A stretch of DNA of 6,547 bases from JBKBXU01 sp046313675 (GTDB taxonomy: Bacteria; Bacteroidota; Bacteroidia; Cytophagales; Cytophagaceae), in assembly GCA_046313675.1 (NCBI GenBank), contig JBKBXU010000273.1, positions 1-6,547 on the forward strand. The letters are read 5' to 3'. Position 1 is the stretch's first letter, and each line of letters starts with the position of its first letter. Below are positions 5,436-6,547 of the stretch, piece by piece. The notes beneath the pieces are model-generated. The model was not told the origin of the DNA. It was given only the letters and a program-made list of their open reading frames with translations, and ran no database searches. The translations under genes were made by a program, and so were the position numbers.

Positions 5436-6116
5436 ATGAGAATGACATTTCTTTCAAAAATACTATTGATTGCACTTTTTCTTCATCAGTTTTCCTTTAG
5501 TTTCTCACAAAATGAAGCTAACTCATCAGATTCAAAGAAATTATATGAAAAGAAAACTTATGAACGGGGAAATGTGCTGACCCTTCATCCTTTGGCGTTT
5601 ACGGAAACAACTTTTTTAATAGGCTGGGAGCATAATATTAAGAGAGCTAAGAATTTTTCTATTAAAATAGGTGCAGGTTTCACTCTTTCAGATTATCCTG
5701 ATTCCAGGTTTTTCCCCTCTTATGCCTATGATTTAAATTTTGTTTATGGTTATCAATTCGAATTGCAGCCTCGGTTTTATATGGGAGAACATGATTTTGC
5801 TTTAAAAGGCTTTTATTTTGCCCCATATGCTCATTACCGATTTATTTCTGTTGATTATAATAAGATAGCCTATGACCCTGAATTTATGTTTAGCCAAAGG
5901 GGCGAAGCAGTCACGGTTAGTAGTAATGCTTTTTCAGGAGGTGTATTGTTTGGTTATCAGCTAATGTCCACCAAACGCTTAGTGATGGATCTGGCTGTGG
6001 GGGGTGGAATTACTTTTTCCGATGGTGATTTTATATCAGACTATCCGAATTTTGTGAATTTGTTTAGTACAGGGGTAAAGCCCAGAATACTGGTTGCTGT
6101 AGGCTATTTATTCTGA
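5436..6116 (+). CDS. Secreted, probable outer-membrane beta-barrel protein (paralogue 2), function unknown
   Basis: A 226-aa protein clearly homologous along its length to the gene just upstream, so the two arose by tandem duplication. Signal peptide: MRMTFLSK, then a hydrophobic core ILLIALFLHQFSFSF, likely cut near FSFS before QNEA. Mature part repeats the paralogue's blocks: TLHPLAF, TLSDYPDSRFFPSYAYD, YGYQFELQPRFYMGEHDFAL, GFYFAPYAHYRFISVDYN, SGGVLFGYQL, DLAVGGGI, TGVKPR, and ends GYLF with terminal Phe. The stretch between ISVDYN and SGGVLF shares almost nothing with paralogue 1 and is probably an exposed loop. Start at 5436; an internal Met (codon 3) is the only near alternative. No clear promoter is seen in the 71 nt after the intergenic hairpin, so it may depend on read-through. 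Substrate or partner cannot be told from sequence. Confidence 0.85.
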   Translation: MRMTFLSKILLIALFLHQFSFSFSQNEANSSDSKKLYEKKTYERGNVLTLHPLAFTETTFLIGWEHNIKRAKNFSIKIGAGFTLSDYPDSRFFPSYAYDLNFVYGYQFELQPRFYMGEHDFALKGFYFAPYAHYRFISVDYNKIAYDPEFMFSQRGEAVTVSSNAFSGGVLFGYQLMSTKRLVMDLAVGGGITFSDGDFISDYPNFVNLFSTGVKPRILVAVGYLF

Positions 6117-6230
6117 CATTGTGAATCCGCTCCAGCGGATCATTGTGTTTTTCTTCGTGCCCATTGTGCCACCAAAAAAACGTTTTTAATGCCCAACTCT
6201 GTGTCAAACTCCGTGTTCCTCCGTGGTTAA
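6117..6230 (+). repeat. Dispersed hairpin repeat, copy 2 (directly after paralogue 2)
   Basis: Begins at the base after the TGA of paralogue 2 and matches 1451-1590 in the same orientation. It retains the ATCCGC/GCGGAT hairpin with a different loop and the CAAACTCCGTGTTCC and CCGTGGTT blocks, but lacks the second hairpin of copy 1. The element has no coding content. Confidence 0.8.
6125..6154 (+). terminator. Possible intrinsic terminator of paralogue 2, formed by the repeat
   Basis: ATCCGCT-cc-AGCGGAT (6125-6140) is a GC-rich hairpin 9 nt after the stop codon, followed after a short gap by GTGTTTTTCTT. The arrangement of stem, T-run and position just after the gene fits an intrinsic terminator, though the T-run starts about 6 nt late. 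Confidence 0.45.
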
Positions 6231-6304
6231 AAATAGCTTCGTTCATTGTTTTGAAAGTAAATCGGAAAAAAGTCGCCAGCAAGTGGAATGTCAGCCAATA
6301 GCAC

Positions 6305-6547
6305 AAGCCTCCAATTAACCTCCTTCCCGGACCTGTTCCGGGATCCGTTGCCGTTGGCAGTGATAAAAATGCCCGATCGAATATCCTTCTATGACGACCT
6401 CACCACGGAATGACTTCACGACATCTCCAACAGATGCCGGAACTGGTGGCCACGCTAAGCCCCTCGCAAGTCCGGCAAGGTCGTACGGACGGGATTTGGC
6501 ACTAAATCGAAAAGAGTCGTCAGTCATACCCTTAACCGGATCAGGCT
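6305..6547. repeat. GC-richer block, probable dispersed repeat; no supported gene
   Basis: The composition changes visibly from AT-rich flanks to balanced or GC-rich sequence. It contains a 7-bp hairpin TCCCGGA-CCTGT-TCCGGGA (6325-6343), the motif shared with 4089-4118 (6385-6414), and GTCCG/CGGAC arms around 6471-6490. A 70-aa minus-strand ORF (6315-6527) spans it, but lacks recognisable domains and has an unlikely composition. It runs off the right edge. The 74 bp before it (6231-6304) hold nothing recognisable. Confidence 0.5.

Noticed and set aside
6064..6306. 80-aa minus-strand ORF across the end of paralogue 2 and the dispersed repeat
   Set aside because: It overlaps the conserved 3' end of paralogue 2 antisense and the rest is repeat sequence; no domain seen.
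6315..6527. 70-aa minus-strand ORF as a real gene
   Set aside because: No domain or start signal, and part of it is a repeated DNA motif that also occurs upstream of the thi operon; kept only as a finding.

Overview
The window looks like Bacteroidota chromosome. The promoters resemble the TTG / TAnnTTTG type, none of the starts examined has a clear Shine-Dalgarno sequence, the thiamine genes run thiS-thiC-(ThiE/TenI-like)-thiD behind a THI-box leader, and two genes encode secreted barrel-like proteins ending in Phe. The intergenic repeats feel like those of Cytophagales-type genomes, but I would not place it below phylum.

Left part (1-4043, minus strand) is a thiamin biosynthesis operon, read right to left. 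A Bacteroidota-type promoter (4013-4043) abuts a TPP riboswitch (about 3922-4006). Then come thiS (sulfur carrier for the thiazole ring), thiC (makes HMP-P from AIR), a ThiE/TenI-like protein, and thiD (HMP/HMP-P kinase), which runs off the left edge about 30-40 residues short of its usual end. ThiC and ThiD supply the pyrimidine half and ThiS feeds the thiazole half. A thiG/thiH set and a canonical thiE would be expected beyond the left edge but are not visible here. The operon is interrupted between thiC and the ThiE-like gene by 429 bp of repeats: a duplicated short sequence with an expanded 6/7-bp array, a hairpin-bearing dispersed repeat, and a 23-nt hairpin just ahead of the ThiE-like start.

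The middle (4044-4588) has no convincing gene. It holds two diverged copies of a roughly 145-bp structured repeat, plus a 30-bp motif that recurs at 6385-6414.

Right part (4619-6116, plus strand) has two paralogous genes of unknown function in tandem. Each encodes a signal peptide and a Tyr/Phe/Gly-rich, probably beta-barrel, outer-membrane protein. A perfect 13-bp hairpin separates them. After the second gene lies another copy of the dispersed repeat found inside the thi operon, whose hairpin plus T-run could act as a terminator. The last ~240 bp form a visibly GC-richer block that looks like a further dispersed repeat rather than a gene.

No rRNA, tRNA, CRISPR array, transposase or integrase was seen. 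The thi genes are conventional. The less explained material is the layered intergenic repeat content and the barrel-protein pair.
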